A stretch of 64,000 nt of DNA from Oerskovia turbata (GCF_000718325.1 NZ_JOFV01000010.1:62001-126000), one strand, 5' to 3'; positions 35,001-43,386 are shown, numbered from the stretch's first letter. Notes: generated by a model not told the origin, from the letters alone. Numbers and translations: made by a program.

Positions 35001-35525
35001 CACACCGGGCGAACGGACGAGCTGCGAGACGACGACGCGCTCGGTGCCGTTGATGATGAAGGTGCCGCGTGCGGTCATGAGCGGGAAGTCGCCCATGAAG
35101 ACCGTCTGGCTCTTGATCTCACCGGTGTTGTAGTTCACGAACTCCGCGGTGACGAAGAGCGGCGCGGCGAAGGTGAAGTCCTTCTCCTTGCACTCCTCGG
35201 CCGAGTACTTCGGGGGCTCGAAGCGGTGGTTGGAGAAGGAGAGAGACATGGAGGAGCCGAAGTCCTCGATCGGGGAGATCTCCTCGAAGATCTCCTCGAG
35301 ACCCGACGTCGCGGGGACGTCCTGGCGCCCGGCGGCGGCCGCGGCGTCGACGCGTGCGCGCCACGCCGGGTTGCCCAGCAGCCAGTCGAAGCTCTCGGTC
35401 TGGAGCCCGAGCAGGTCGGGCACCTCGAGAGGCTCGTAGATCTTGGCGAAAGATACGCGCCGGGAAGCGGTGCGGTTCGCGATAGCGTCGGCGGACGGAG
35501 CAGAAGGGGTGCGCGAGGCAGCCAA
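32001..35525 (-). CDS. rpoB: DNA-directed RNA polymerase subunit beta
   Basis: 1174 residues from a TTG at 35525 ([19 protein letters not shown]), with AAGGA upstream. The frame is open 58 codons further, but that stretch is leader sequence with the promoter in it. The rifampicin region reads [22 protein letters not shown]...LSALGPGG: the His and the second Ser of the usual resistance positions are unaltered, so sensitivity is expected, while the Ser before GLTHKRR is Ala. The C-terminal switch and clamp-anchor regions are complete. Confidence 0.98.
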   Translation of the reverse strand: MAASRTPSAPSADAIANRTASRRVSFAKIYEPLEVPDLLGLQTESFDWLLGNPAWRARVDAAAAAGRQDVPATSGLEEIFEEISPIEDFGSSMSLSFSNHRFEPPKYSAEECKEKDFTFAAPLFVTAEFVNYNTGEIKSQTVFMGDFPLMTARGTFIINGTERVVVSQLVRSPGVYFERQADKTSDKDIYSAKIIPSRGAWLEFEIDKRDAVGVRVDRKRKQSVTVLLKALGLTESQIREEFADFPSVLDTLEKDHVHTEEEALVDLYRKIRPGEPPTVEAGRSLLENFYFNPKRYDFAKVGRYKANKKLGVDAPLGDSTLSVTDIVATIKYLAALHAEVTTLPGTRAGEPVEIRVETDDIDHFGNRRIRAVGELIQNQVRTGLSRMERVVRERMTTQDVEAITPQTLINIRPVVASIKEFFGTSQLSQFMDQNNPLAGLTHKRRLSALGPGGLSRDRAGMEVRDVHPSHYGRMCPIETPEGPNIGLIGSLASYGRINPFGFIETPYRKVEAGKVSDEVVYLTADDEDRYVIAQANTELNADGSFRAERVLVRTKGGETADVLGTEVDYMDVSPRQMVSVATALIPFLEHDDANRALMGANMQRQAVPLVRSEAPLVGTGMERRAAIDAGDVIVATKPGVVTEVSADLIVVANDDATTTSYRAAKFRRSNQGTSYNQRVVVDEGARVEVGSVLADGPATDEGELSLGRNLLVAFMSWEGHNYEDAIILSQRLVQDDVLSSIHIEEHEVDARDTKLGPEEITRDIPNVSEDVLADLDERGVIRIGAEVGAGDVLVGKVTPKGETELTPEERLLRAIFGEKAREVRDTSLKVPHGESGTVIGVREFNREDGDELPAGVNQLVRVYIAQRRKITDGDKLAGRHGNKGVISKILPVEDMPFLEDGTPVDVILNPLGVPGRMNVGQVLETHLGWVAKQGWDISQTDCAAGEGDLSWKEHVPAVAASSEPGRPVATPVFDGLEEEALTGLLSTTLPNRDGNRMVGRDGKARLFDGRSGEPFPEPVSVGYMYILKLHHLVDDKIHARSTGPYSMITQQPLGGKAQFGGQRFGEMEVWALEAYGAAYTLQELLTIKSDDVPGRVKVYEAIVKGENIPDSGIPESFKVLLKEMQSLCLNVEVLSSDGVSIEMRESDDDVYRAAEELGIDLSRRPNAASTIDEI

Positions 35526-35679
35526 GAGGGGTCCTTCCCTGCAGATCGATTGCACGCTGTACGCTGCGTGGCTGGAGGACCTCTTCCCCCTGAGGCTGCC
35601 GTGGTGCACGATGGACGCACACCGAAGACGGTCCGGGCAGTTCAGAGGGTGCCGAGGGCACACGCGAGCGCAAAGCGCT

Positions 35680-35708
35680 AGCATACCCGGCCCAGTCAAG
35701 CGTGTCCA
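35680..35708 (-). promoter_or_regulatory. rpoBC promoter
   Basis: Minus strand: TGGACA (35703-35708), 17 bases, TATGCT (35680-35685). The predicted start near 35673 gives a leader of about 150 nt to the rpoB TTG. The remaining part of the 476-base rplL-rpoB gap holds the rplL terminator and no gene. Confidence 0.7.
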
Positions 35709-35892
35709 GCGACGCGAAACCGCGGCCTGTCAAGACCGTCGTCACGCCCACTGCACTCCCCCACCGGGCCGGTGAGGACATCTTCTCGGTGGCCGCCATA
35801 TGCCGCCCAAGAACACGAAGAAACTCCCTGCCCGACGGCGTCCGCCGCCTTCCCGTGGAAGGCGAGCTCCGGCGTCGGGCCGGGAGACGAAG

Positions 35893-35940
35893 AGGCGACG
35901 AGAGGCCCGCACCCCCGAGGGGGTACGGGCCTCGTCGCCT
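35893..35940 (-). terminator. terminator of rplJ-rplL
   Basis: Outer arms AGGCGACGAG / CTCGTCGCCT, inner GCCCG/CGGGC and ACCCC/GGGGT with a CGAG loop, 62 bases past the rplL stop. Its presence, with the separate rpoB promoter, suggests rpoBC is only partly fed from rplJL. Confidence 0.8.
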
Positions 35941-36001
35941 GTGCTACCTGTCAGGCCGCGCGAGGCGACCTGTCATGCGATACCGCCCCGAAGGGCAGCG
36001 A

Positions 36002-36385
36002 TCACTTGACGGTGACGGTCGCGCCGGCGCCCTCGAGGGCAGCCTTGGCCTTGTCAGCAGCGTCCTTGGCGACGTTCTCCAGGACGGGCTTGGGGGCGCC
36101 GTCAACGAGGTCCTTGGCCTCCTTCAGGCCGAGGCTCGTGAGGGCACGCACCTCCTTGATGACCTGGATCTTCTTGTCGCCGGCAGCCTCGAGGATGACG
36201 TCGAACTCCGTCTTCTCCTCGACCTCCTCGGCGGCAGCGGCCGCGGGGCCTGCAACGGCGACGGCGGCCGGAGCGGCCGCGGTGACCTCGAAAGCGTCCT
36301 CGAACGCCTTCACGAACTCGGAGAGCTCGATGAGGGAGAGGCCCTTGAACTGCTCGATGAGCTCTTCGGTGCTGAGCTTCGCCAT
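36002..36385 (-). CDS. rplL: 50S ribosomal protein L7/L12
   Basis: 127 residues. N-terminal dimerisation domain ([30 protein letters not shown]), an Ala/Gly hinge at residues about 40-60, and the C-terminal factor-binding domain with [27 protein letters not shown]. Stalk protein that recruits EF-Tu, EF-G and others. 108 bases after rplJ. Confidence 0.98.
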   Translation of the reverse strand: MAKLSTEELIEQFKGLSLIELSEFVKAFEDAFEVTAAAPAAVAVAGPAAAAAEEVEEKTEFDVILEAAGDKKIQVIKEVRALTSLGLKEAKDLVDGAPKPVLENVAKDAADKAKAALEGAGATVTVK

Positions 36386-36493
36386 GATGGCGGTCCTTTC
36401 GGTTGGTGCTCGGCAGCAGCCCTGTCAACGATCCACAGAGCCCTGCTGGAAGCAGAGGGGGTGTGTGCGTGCTGCGTGATCCTCAGACGAGGA

Positions 36494-37021
36494 TCAGGCG
36501 GCAGCGCTCTCCGATTCCTGCTTGAGGCGCAGGGCATCGATGGTGCGAACGGCCTGCGAGGCGGGCGCGTTGAACAGGTACGCCGCCTGGTAGAGCGGCT
36601 GCTTGAACGCGCCGGCCAGCTTGGCCAGCAGGACCTCGCGGGACTCGAGGTCCGCGAGCTTGGTGATGTCCGCAGCGGTCAGGGAGCGTCCGTCGAGGAC
36701 ACCGCCCTTGATGACCAGTGCGGGGTTCGCCTTGGCGAAGTCACGCAGGCCCTTGGCCGCCTCGACCGGGTCACCGGTCACGAAGGCGATGGCCGAGGGG
36801 CCCTTGAAGTCGGCGTCGATCTCGATGCCGGCTTCCTTGGCCGCGATGGCGGTCAGCGTGTTCTTCACCACGGCGTAGGTTGCGTTGCCGCTGAGCGACC
36901 GACGCAGCTGCTTGAGCTGCGCGACGGTGAGCCCGCGGTACTCGGTCAGCACGGCCGCGTTCGACTCGCGGAAGTTCTCCGTGAGCTCTGCGACTGCGGC
37001 TGCCTTGTCCGGCCTCGCCAT
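36494..37021 (-). CDS. rplJ: 50S ribosomal protein L10
   Basis: 175 residues from ATG 37021 ([40 protein letters not shown]). It forms the base of the L7/L12 stalk. The open frame upstream is the structured leader, not coding. With rplL it forms a two-gene unit separated from rplKA by an accessory block. Confidence 0.97.
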   Translation of the reverse strand: MARPDKAAAVAELTENFRESNAAVLTEYRGLTVAQLKQLRRSLSGNATYAVVKNTLTAIAAKEAGIEIDADFKGPSAIAFVTGDPVEAAKGLRDFAKANPALVIKGGVLDGRSLTAADITKLADLESREVLLAKLAGAFKQPLYQAAYLFNAPASQAVRTIDALRLKQESESAAA

Positions 37022-37031
37022 GGCAATCCTT

Positions 37032-37123
37032 CCGGTGGTGGTGCCACCGGTCTCCGCAGGGCGGGGGCCCTGGGGGGTGAGGTCCTGCGGAGACGAGAAG
37101 AGCCCCGCGCAGGCGCGGGGCTC
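37032..37123 (-). promoter_or_regulatory. structured rplJ leader, likely L10 autoregulatory site
   Basis: Three adjacent stems can form directly upstream of rplJ: GAGCCCCGCG/CGCGGGGCTC (37100-37123), the long-range pair TCTCCGCAGG/CCTGCGGAGA (37051-37060 with 37084-37093), and CCGGTGG/CCACCGG (37032-37050). L10 with L7/L12 binds the leader of its own mRNA in many bacteria; this position and layout fit that, but I did not match a consensus. Confidence 0.55.
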
Positions 37124-37257
37124 GAAGTGCAGGCTCTCGCCCGCTCCGTGAACTCTCACCTGCGCTGGCCTCCGCACTTCTGCGGGACTTCGGTCCGGAC
37201 TGCAGCTGACGAGTCAGCGGGCAGGACGGTACGACCGGCGGTCTTGGGTACTGGAAC

Positions 37258-37286
37258 AGGGTACGTGACGTGCGCCCGTGCTCCAA
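37258..37286 (-). promoter_or_regulatory. rplJ-rplL promoter
   Basis: Minus strand: TTGGAG (37281-37286), 17 bases, TACCCT (37258-37263). The predicted start near 37251 gives a leader of about 230 nt. It lies 21 bases past the CHAT gene stop. Confidence 0.6.
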
Positions 37287-37306
37287 ATCCGGGGACGCCC
37301 GTCCCG

Positions 37307-39547
37307 TCAGAGCGCGAGCGGCCCGAAGCAGACCAGGGGAACCGGCTCGTCCTCGCTCGCGACCGCGGCCGCGAGCGCGTCCCCCGGCGTGGCCCCCGCC
37401 CGCAACCGGCCGTGGAACTCGGGCATCACCCGCGCGGCGACGTCGTCCCGCAGCGGGGCGACGCTCGACACCACGGCCGCCGCCCCGAGCCGCAGGAGGA
37501 CGCTCGTGAGTCCCAGCGGCTCACCACCGATCCGGACCGTCGACAGTCCTGCCTCGCAGGCAGAGAGGACGACCACCGCCCCTCGAAGGTCCACGCCGTC
37601 GAGCTCGTGCGCGAACAACGGACCGTCCGCGAGCCGCAACGAGGAGAACAAGGGGTTGTCGGTCTCGTGGCGCCCGTGTGTCGCGAGATGCACGACCGCG
37701 GCCGACGGGAGCCTCTCGACCGTGGCAGAGCACGTGGCCTCCTCGCCGGTCAGGACGGTCGCCTGCCCCCATGTCTGCGCCACGGCCTCGGCCTCGGAGA
37801 CCGCGGCCCGCAGCCCCGGCCCCGCCACGACCACGACGTCGGGCTTGGTCCGCTCGACCGACGCCTCCTGCAGGTCGATCCACGAGTTGACCCAGGTCCG
37901 CCGCCCCGCACGCGAGGGCAACGACGACCACGGCACCGCGAGCAGCAGGTCGCGCGCGGCGACGTGCAGGTCGCCCTGCGCGTCGATCGGCGCGAGGACC
38001 TCGCGGTCCAGCCACGCCAGGCTCCGGTCGAGCGACGCCCGGGCGGCGGCCCGCATGGGAGCCGGGATCAGTCCGTTCGACAGGACGTCGAGATCCGCAC
38101 GCGCGCGCCGGATGCGCTCGCCGACCTCCACCATCGGGGCCAGCCGGATCATGCTCAGCCCCGAGGCGTCAGCCCGCAGGACGCGGAGCGTCTCGTCCGC
38201 CACGACGAAGTCCGCGACGACCGTCGACGGGCTCGCCGTCGACAGCGCCCTGCGCAGGCGACGTGCCGTGACCGCGGTCGGCGTCGCCGCTCCCCCACCG
38301 TCCTGCCAGGCGCGACGCCGGGCGGCCTCCTGCAGGCGCCGCGCCTCGCTCATGTGCGCACGACGGCGCTCGAGCAGCTCGCCCGAGAGGTTCGCCCCCA
38401 GGAGCCGGGCCGACTCGATCTCCTGGCGCGCCGCGGAGAGCAGCTCGGCAGACCGCGAGTCCGAGGGCGGCCGGACCCGTCCGCTCCCCGCGACGGTCGC
38501 CCGTCCACGCTCGACGGCGTCGAGCAACGCTGCCGCGCGGCCGGTGCGCAGGGCGGCCGCGACATCGACGTGCCCCAGCCGCACGCCGTGCACCGCGGAG
38601 GCCGTCACGGCATCGACCGATCCCAGCCCCTCACGGTGCTCGGCCAGCATGCGCTGCCCCTTGCGCACGGCACGGAGCGCAGCACCACGCTCCCCGGTGG
38701 CGAACGCCAGCTGCGCCGACACGGCCTGGTGCTGCAGACGGAGCGGCAGTGCGGCACGCCCCAGATGACGAGGAACCCTCGCCATCACCTCCCGCGCCCC
38801 GGCCAGGTCCGTCGCCGTGAGGAGCCACTCGGCGGCAAGAAGCTGCGCAGGCACGGTCACCCCACGCCCTGCGGCCTCACCGAGCCCGACGCCGACGTCG
38901 GAGAGCTCGAGCGCCCGCGCCGCCCGTCGACGAGCCACACGGGCCGAGATACCCACCGACCGGTCCTCGGCGAGCCGCGCCTGGAGCTCGGCGACCCGAG
39001 CACGAGCCGCCCAGGGACCGTTGCCGATCCGATCGAACCGGGCCGCAGCAGCTCGGGCCTGCCGCTGAGCCTCGGTGTAGCGGCGCAGGCCGACGAGGCA
39101 CTGGGCGCGCAGGAGCTCGACCTCGGCGACGTCCCTGACCATCCTGTTGCGCGCAAGGTGCTCGCGCGCCTCGGCGAGCGCTGCGTCCGCGTCGGAGAGC
39201 AGACCCGCCTCGATCAGGACCTGCGCCTTGTCGATGAGCCCGACCGACGCGTGCCTCTCGGGCGCGCCGTGCTCGGCCTCCTCCATGGCCCGCAGAGCGG
39301 TCGGCAGGTCGCCGCGCAGGAACTCCACGTAGCCCAGGTTGTGCTTCGCCTTGGACAGCAGGAGCTGGTCACCCATCTCGTCCGCGTACCTGACGGCCCC
39401 GGCAAGGTCGGCGGACGCGCGGTCGAGATTGCCGAGCTCCAGGTGGAGAGACCCTCTGTTGAGGAGCAGCACTGCGGCGTCCAGCGGATCGGCGTCCCGT
39501 TGCCCTGACGCGGCGGCATCCAGCTCGGCGAGCGACTCGCCCCCCCC
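37307..39547 (-). CDS. TPR-CHAT (caspase-like) protease, main reading frame; separated from its start by a frameshift
   Basis: About 745 residues in the downstream frame. The N-terminal half is alpha-helical with tetratricopeptide-like repeats (about bases 38700-39500). The C-terminal ~300 residues are a CHAT domain, a clan-CD cysteine protease related to caspases and separases. The catalytic histidine is in VHLATHGRHE (about 37670-37700) and the cysteine in VVLSACEAGLS (about 37545-37575). No signal peptide or membrane segment, so cytoplasmic. There is no credible start in this frame: the matching N-terminus lies one frame away across a run of eight Gs (39540-39547). If the run were seven, the product would be about 860 residues beginning at GTG 39887. 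Last gene of the sigma-subtilase operon; the rplJ promoter follows. Confidence 0.85.
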   Translation of the reverse strand, partial: GGGESLAELDAAASGQRDADPLDAAVLLLNRGSLHLELGNLDRASADLAGAVRYADEMGDQLLLSKAKHNLGYVEFLRGDLPTALRAMEEAEHGAPERHASVGLIDKAQVLIEAGLLSDADAALAEAREHLARNRMVRDVAEVELLRAQCLVGLRRYTEAQRQARAAAARFDRIGNGPWAARARVAELQARLAEDRSVGISARVARRRAARALELSDVGVGLGEAAGRGVTVPAQLLAAEWLLTATDLAGAREVMARVPRHLGRAALPLRLQHQAVSAQLAFATGERGAALRAVRKGQRMLAEHREGLGSVDAVTASAVHGVRLGHVDVAAALRTGRAAALLDAVERGRATVAGSGRVRPPSDSRSAELLSAARQEIESARLLGANLSGELLERRRAHMSEARRLQEAARRRAWQDGGGAATPTAVTARRLRRALSTASPSTVVADFVVADETLRVLRADASGLSMIRLAPMVEVGERIRRARADLDVLSNGLIPAPMRAAARASLDRSLAWLDREVLAPIDAQGDLHVAARDLLLAVPWSSLPSRAGRRTWVNSWIDLQEASVERTKPDVVVVAGPGLRAAVSEAEAVAQTWGQATVLTGEEATCSATVERLPSAAVVHLATHGRHETDNPLFSSLRLADGPLFAHELDGVDLRGAVVVLSACEAGLSTVRIGGEPLGLTSVLLRLGAAAVVSSVAPLRDDVAARVMPEFHGRLRAGATPGDALAAAVASEDEPVPLVCFGPLAL
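39540..39547 (-). repeat. G8 homopolymer that breaks the CHAT gene frame
   Basis: Eight C on the plus strand (G8 in the mRNA). With seven the two TPR frames join as FYRTGRGGESLAELD; with eight the upstream frame runs into low-complexity Arg/Gly sequence. Confidence 0.85.
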
Positions 39548-39887
39548 GCCCCGTCCGGTAGAACAGGAGGCCACGCTGACCATGGACGATCAGGTCGAGC
39601 TCAGGCAGGTGGGACGTCTCGACCCACCGTGCCGCCGTGTCGAGCGTCTCCAAGGAGGCCGCCAGGGAGCCCGTCAGCTCGAACTGAGTCTGCGCGAACC
39701 CGACGAGCGCCCGGACCCTGACGTACGCGATCTCCCGTGGTTCCTCGGGCGAAGGCTCGCCGACCTGGTCCGTGATCTGCCGGAAGAGACGCGCGGCGCG
39801 CGCGTGCTGCCCCTGGGCGTTGACGGACTGGGCCGTCGCCCACGCGTCGAGCACGCTCACCGGCACACGACGCGCCACGCCGATCAC
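39548..39887 (-). CDS. N-terminal TPR part of the CHAT protease (upstream frame)
   Basis: From GTG 39887 this frame encodes about 113 residues of helical, TPR-like protein (SVLDAWATAQSVNAQGQHA, LFRQITDQVGEPSPEEP, ELTGSLAASLETLDTAARW) up to the G8 run. Beyond it the same frame continues without homology-like character to a stop at 39369. The GTG overlaps the subtilase stop as GTGA, so translation is coupled to the protease gene. I read it as the true N-terminus of the TPR-CHAT protein. Without correction, it would be made as a truncated protein of about 170 residues. Confidence 0.75.
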
Positions 39888-41695
39888 CCCATGTCTACCG
39901 CCGGATCTCCGGGCACCAGCCCAGTCGCCAGGGTAACGGATCCCCACAGCCAGGCGCAGCGTCGCGGCGTCCCACGACCGGGCTCGAGCACGGCGGGTGA
40001 CGTCGGATCCTGCGCTCGACGGGCCAGCAGGGTCGCCGCAAGCTCACCCGCGAGGACCGGCGCCGCGAACGACGTCCCGCTCCAGGACGCGAACCCTCCC
40101 TGGAACCCCTCGGGGTCGATCGTCGCTCGACGTCCGTCCGACCAGAGCTCCTTGACCCACCTCGAGGGAGCCACGGCGCCGTCCATCGTCGTCGGGGCGG
40201 TCGAGACCAGCGCCGCACCGGGGCGGACGCACGTCACCCACGGGCCGTCGTTGCTGAACAGCGCCGTCGTCTCGTCCGGGTTCTGCGCACCGACGGCCAT
40301 GACCGGCGGCTCCGCGAGGAGCAGCTCCGAGGGGTCCAGGGGCACGGGAGGCTCCACCTTACGGTCGATGTGCGGCGCGAACGCAGCGGGGTACATCGGG
40401 CGGACCTGGCCGTCGTTGCCCGAGGACACCACGACGAGGACGCCGTAGCGCCGCAGCGCCCGGATGACCGTGCCGAACGGAGCGTCGAACGCCGCGTCCT
40501 CGGGACGCTCGTGGTAGTAGCCCAACGACAGGACCAGGACGTCGACCGGCGCGTAGCCCGCCCGTCCGCTGAGCCCGAGCACGTGCCAGAGCAGGAGTCG
40601 GCGGAGCGAGCGCAGGAGGTCCCGCTCAGGGACGACGCCCGACCCGCCGTAGAGGCGCGGAGCGAGGATGACCGCGTCCGGGCACTTCTGGTGCACGAGG
40701 CCGGCGATGAACGTGCCGTGCCCGGCGACCGGGTCGAGCGGGCCGGTGAGGGGCGAGATCGACACCCCGCCGATCTCCGGGTTCTCGTACTCGTACTCCG
40801 TCTCCGGGAGGATCGACAGCCGCTGGCCCAACAGCTCGGGGTCACGCACGACGACCGTGCCACGCACGTCGAGGTCGTCGTCGAACCAGGGGTGCTTGCC
40901 GACCCCGGTGTCCAGGACGGCGACGACCGGGCGCCGGACCCCGTCCACGTCCGTGAAGTCGTCGGCGCCGCGGCCCCGCGAGCGGGCAGGAACCGGACCG
41001 ACCCAGTTGACCGGGGTCCGCCCGCCCCACCCCGGTACGGAGTACTCCGCCGTACCGGCGGGGTGACCTTGGGTGTAGGGATGTCCTTGCGTGTACGGGT
41101 GACCCTGCGTGTAGGGATGGCCCTGGGTGTAGGGATGTCCTTGCGTGTACGGGTGACCCTGCGTGTAGGGGAACGGCTGGATCGCCGGCTGCCCCCCGAT
41201 GTACGGCGCCGGAGCGATCATGTGGTCGAGGGCGACCCGAGGGCTGCCGTCGTCGTCGGCACCGAGACGACCACCGAGATCCTCGATCACCTCCCATGCG
41301 TCGGGCAGCGGGCCGTTGTTCCCCACAGCCCGGCGCAGCCGGACCGACAACCCGAAGACCTGTCGAAGGTCGTCCGTCGTCTCGGGGTCGAGGTCCGCCT
41401 CGACGAGCAGGGCGGCGTCCTGCTCGCTCGACTCCTCGATCTCGACGGTCAGGCCGTAGCGCGCAGCGGTCTCCCTGAGCCTGCGGAGCGGCCCCTCGGC
41501 CGTCCGGTCCTCGGGGGACGTGGGCAGGAGGATGCGGTCGCCGACGTACCACGTGGGGTGCGGTGACGCCTTGCCCGCTCCGCGTGGTGCGGTGATCGGG
41601 TCGAGCGTCCGGGTACGCCACTGCAGTCGGCCCGGACGGTCGCCGAACGCCGGTCGCCCCTGCGGGACGGCAGGCTGCTCAGGGGTCTGGCTCAT
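39884..41695 (-). CDS. S8 (subtilisin-like) serine peptidase with PYTQGH repeats
   Basis: 603 residues, no signal peptide. An N-terminal domain of about 165 residues of unknown family comes first, then six PYTQGH repeats (about residues 176-211), then the subtilase domain. Catalytic Asp is in VAVLDTGVGKHPW (about 258), His in AGHGTFIAGLVH (about 327), the oxyanion Asn in SSGNDG (about 426) and Ser in SGTSFAAPVLAG (about 539), so the enzyme should be active and cytoplasmic. The ATG has TTGGAG seven bases upstream. It overlaps the CHAT gene by four bases and follows the small regulator by 77 bases. Substrate unknown; the partner CHAT protease or the repeat linker itself are candidates. Confidence 0.88.
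   Translation of the reverse strand: MSQTPEQPAVPQGRPAFGDRPGRLQWRTRTLDPITAPRGAGKASPHPTWYVGDRILLPTSPEDRTAEGPLRRLRETAARYGLTVEIEESSEQDAALLVEADLDPETTDDLRQVFGLSVRLRRAVGNNGPLPDAWEVIEDLGGRLGADDDGSPRVALDHMIAPAPYIGGQPAIQPFPYTQGHPYTQGHPYTQGHPYTQGHPYTQGHPYTQGHPAGTAEYSVPGWGGRTPVNWVGPVPARSRGRGADDFTDVDGVRRPVVAVLDTGVGKHPWFDDDLDVRGTVVVRDPELLGQRLSILPETEYEYENPEIGGVSISPLTGPLDPVAGHGTFIAGLVHQKCPDAVILAPRLYGGSGVVPERDLLRSLRRLLLWHVLGLSGRAGYAPVDVLVLSLGYYHERPEDAAFDAPFGTVIRALRRYGVLVVVSSGNDGQVRPMYPAAFAPHIDRKVEPPVPLDPSELLLAEPPVMAVGAQNPDETTALFSNDGPWVTCVRPGAALVSTAPTTMDGAVAPSRWVKELWSDGRRATIDPEGFQGGFASWSGTSFAAPVLAGELAATLLARRAQDPTSPAVLEPGRGTPRRCAWLWGSVTLATGLVPGDPAVDMG
41063..41170 (-). repeat. 18-bp tandem repeat (6 copies) encoding PYTQGH, with 54-bp higher order
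   Basis: Six 18-bp units. Units 1 and 4 (41153-41170, 41099-41116) are identical, units 2 and 5 (41135-41152, 41081-41098) are identical, and units 3 and 6 differ. This implies growth by duplication of a 54-bp block. The peptide is a neutral to weakly basic PYTQGH string. Confidence 0.93.
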
Positions 41696-41772
41696 CAGTG
41701 CTCCAATGCACGAAGGGGACTACCGTCGGGCCGATCGGCCCGGCGTTCCGAGAAGACGGAAGGACGGGACGG

Positions 41773-42282
41773 CTAGAGCTCGATGATCGGTGTCGTCACG
41801 GCGTCGCCGCCGGCGCCGAGGGCGCGCAGCAGCAGGCTCGCCGGACCGGGCCCGACGGCGTCGAACACGAACCGACCGTCCTCGTCGGCGACGGTCGAGA
41901 CCATCCCGTCCGGGCGGTGCAGCTCGACCGTCAGCTCGCCGGCCGGCGCTGCCCACCCGTCGATGCGGATCCGACCGTCGTCACGAGCGGACAGCGTGAT
42001 CATGACGGTGAGGGACTCGGCCGTGAAGGTGATGGTGCGTGCCTCGATCGGCGGCGCCTCGCCCCGGACCGACATCTCCGGCACGCGGACGTACTCGAGC
42101 TCCATGACCTCGGCCTCCAGACCGGCGAGCGTGATCGCGAACAGCGACCGCTCGACGAGACCGTCCGGCACCGGGTCGAGCATCGTGTGGATACGGGCGA
42201 GATCCGCCAGGATCTCGAGGTCGACGGTGTCCAGCGGTTCCTCGGGGCTGTACCCCAACGGTGCGCTCATGATGTTTCCCAT
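41773..42282 (-). CDS. uncharacterised small protein with a carboxypeptidase-regulatory-like C-terminal domain
   Basis: 169 residues from ATG 42282 (preceded by GGGGGACAGG). An ATG four codons later (42270) overlaps the sigma-factor stop as ATGA and is also possible. The N-terminal half is helical and acidic (EEPLDTVDLEILADLARIHTML). The C-terminal half looks like a beta-sandwich of the carboxypeptidase-regulatory type (WAAPAGELTVELHRPDG...TVADEDGRFVFDAVGPG). No signal peptide and no transmembrane segment. Its place directly after the sigma factor is where an anti-sigma factor or sensor would be expected, but the sequence shows no zinc-binding anti-sigma motif. Function unknown. Confidence 0.72.
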   Translation of the reverse strand: MGNIMSAPLGYSPEEPLDTVDLEILADLARIHTMLDPVPDGLVERSLFAITLAGLEAEVMELEYVRVPEMSVRGEAPPIEARTITFTAESLTVMITLSARDDGRIRIDGWAAPAGELTVELHRPDGMVSTVADEDGRFVFDAVGPGPASLLLRALGAGGDAVTTPIIEL

Positions 42283-43007
42283 GTCCTGTCCCCCTGCTCG
42301 CTCTCGATGATGTCGCGGAGCTTTGCCAAGCACCGCCCACGGTTGGACCCGATGCTGCCCACCGGCATGCCGATGGCGCTCGAGATGTACTTGTAGTCGG
42401 GTCGGTCCGCCAACGAGATCAACCGGAGGAGCTGCTGACAGCGGTCCGGCAGCTGGAGGACAGCGCGCCACAGGTAGCGGTCGCGCTCCACCTCGAGGAC
42501 CTGGGTCTCGGGGGTGGGGTCGGAGGAGGGCAGGGTGCCAGTGGGCCCGTCGAGCATGTCGTCCGGCAGCTCGGTCCGGCGCCTCTGGTCGTCACGCTGC
42601 TTGCGGACGGCCTCCCAGGCGCCGCGCTTGGCCGTCACGAGGAGCCACTTGAGGACCGCGTGAGGCTCCTGGATCGTGTGCGCGTTGCGCACGAGGGCCA
42701 TCCAGGTGTTCTGGACGATGTCGTCGGCCTGCTCGCGGACGACGCCCTGGGCCCTGACCGTGTGCCACAGCAACGGCGTGGCCTCTCGCACGAAGTCGGC
42801 CAGTGCCTGGTGCTTGCCCTCCCGGTAGTCGAGCAGGGCGGCCGCGGCACGGTCCCCGAGGCTCACCTCCGGCTCGTCGACTTCCGGGACGTCCTCGGTG
42901 ATCCGTGTCATGGCTGGGTGCGCCGTCTGCTCTCGATCGTGCTCGGGTACTTCGGGGGAACCCGAGTCTAGGGGCGTCTGCCCAGGTGGGACAAGCATTT
43001 CCGCCAC
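42267..43007 (-). CDS. RNA polymerase sigma-70 family factor (ECF-like), CHAT/subtilase cassette
   Basis: 246 residues from GTG 43007, chosen for the strong GGAGGGAGGT six bases upstream; ATG 42911 just before the conserved part is an alternative (214 residues). Region 2 is seen in HTVRAQGVVREQADDIVQNTWMALVRN and region 4 in LPDRCQQLLRLISLADRPDYKYISSAIGMPVGSIGSNRGRCLAKL. Regions 1 and 3 are absent, as in ECF factors. The stop overlaps the next gene as ATGA. It heads a four-gene operon (sigma, small protein, subtilase, TPR-CHAT), which suggests cassette-specific transcription. No membrane anti-sigma gene is adjacent. Confidence 0.9.
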   Translation of the reverse strand: MAEMLVPPGQTPLDSGSPEVPEHDREQTAHPAMTRITEDVPEVDEPEVSLGDRAAAALLDYREGKHQALADFVREATPLLWHTVRAQGVVREQADDIVQNTWMALVRNAHTIQEPHAVLKWLLVTAKRGAWEAVRKQRDDQRRRTELPDDMLDGPTGTLPSSDPTPETQVLEVERDRYLWRAVLQLPDRCQQLLRLISLADRPDYKYISSAIGMPVGSIGSNRGRCLAKLRDIIESEQGDRTWETS

Positions 43008-43386
43008 CGCAGGACCTCCCTCCGGCCCGTGCTCACGCACGCTCGACACAGCGGGCCGGTGGTGCACCGGACCCCTTCCTGCCGGGAGAGAGGGACGGGC
43101 ACCGCGTTTGATACACGCGCCCGCAGGCTCTTCCCGCGCCTCCGGCGAGCGCCTCGGCGACCCGCTCCACGCGACCCGCGCGACGTCGTCGGGCGGGGGG
43201 AGGTCGCGGCTACGGGTACGCGACCCGTACGGGGATCCCCGTACCGCTCGCAGCAGAGAGTGGTGAATCCCCTCATCACAGGCGTGACGCGGCTCACGTA
43301 GCGTCGGCATGGCCGACCCAGATCGGACACTCGGACGGTCCCGGTGAGACGACGACGTCCCGGACCCCTTGCTAGAGGAGCACCAC
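43008..43386. promoter_or_regulatory. divergent control region between the sigma factor and the chitinase
   Basis: 379 bases without a gene. It contains the perfect 18-bp palindrome GTACGGGGATCCCCGTAC (43227-43244), preceded and overlapped by TACGGGT-N5-ACCCGTA (43211-43229). A TAGCGT box near 43299-43304 could serve the chitinase. No complete promoter could be assigned with confidence to either gene. Confidence 0.5.

Noticed and set aside
39369..39540. The continuation of the upstream TPR frame beyond the G8 run as the true C-terminus of a separate small protein
   Set aside because: After the G8 run the frame turns into Arg/Gly/Pro shadow sequence, while the other frame continues with TPR-like helices and the CHAT domain.
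41063..41170. Possible CRISPR array
   Set aside because: The units are 18 bp, adjacent and coding (PYTQGH) with no spacers. The repeats at 55652 and 44443 were excluded as CRISPR for the same reason: no unique spacers and no cas genes.
41773..42282. Classical zinc anti-sigma factor for the adjacent sigma gene
   Set aside because: The protein has no H-x3-C-x2-C motif and no membrane segment; only its position suggests such a role.
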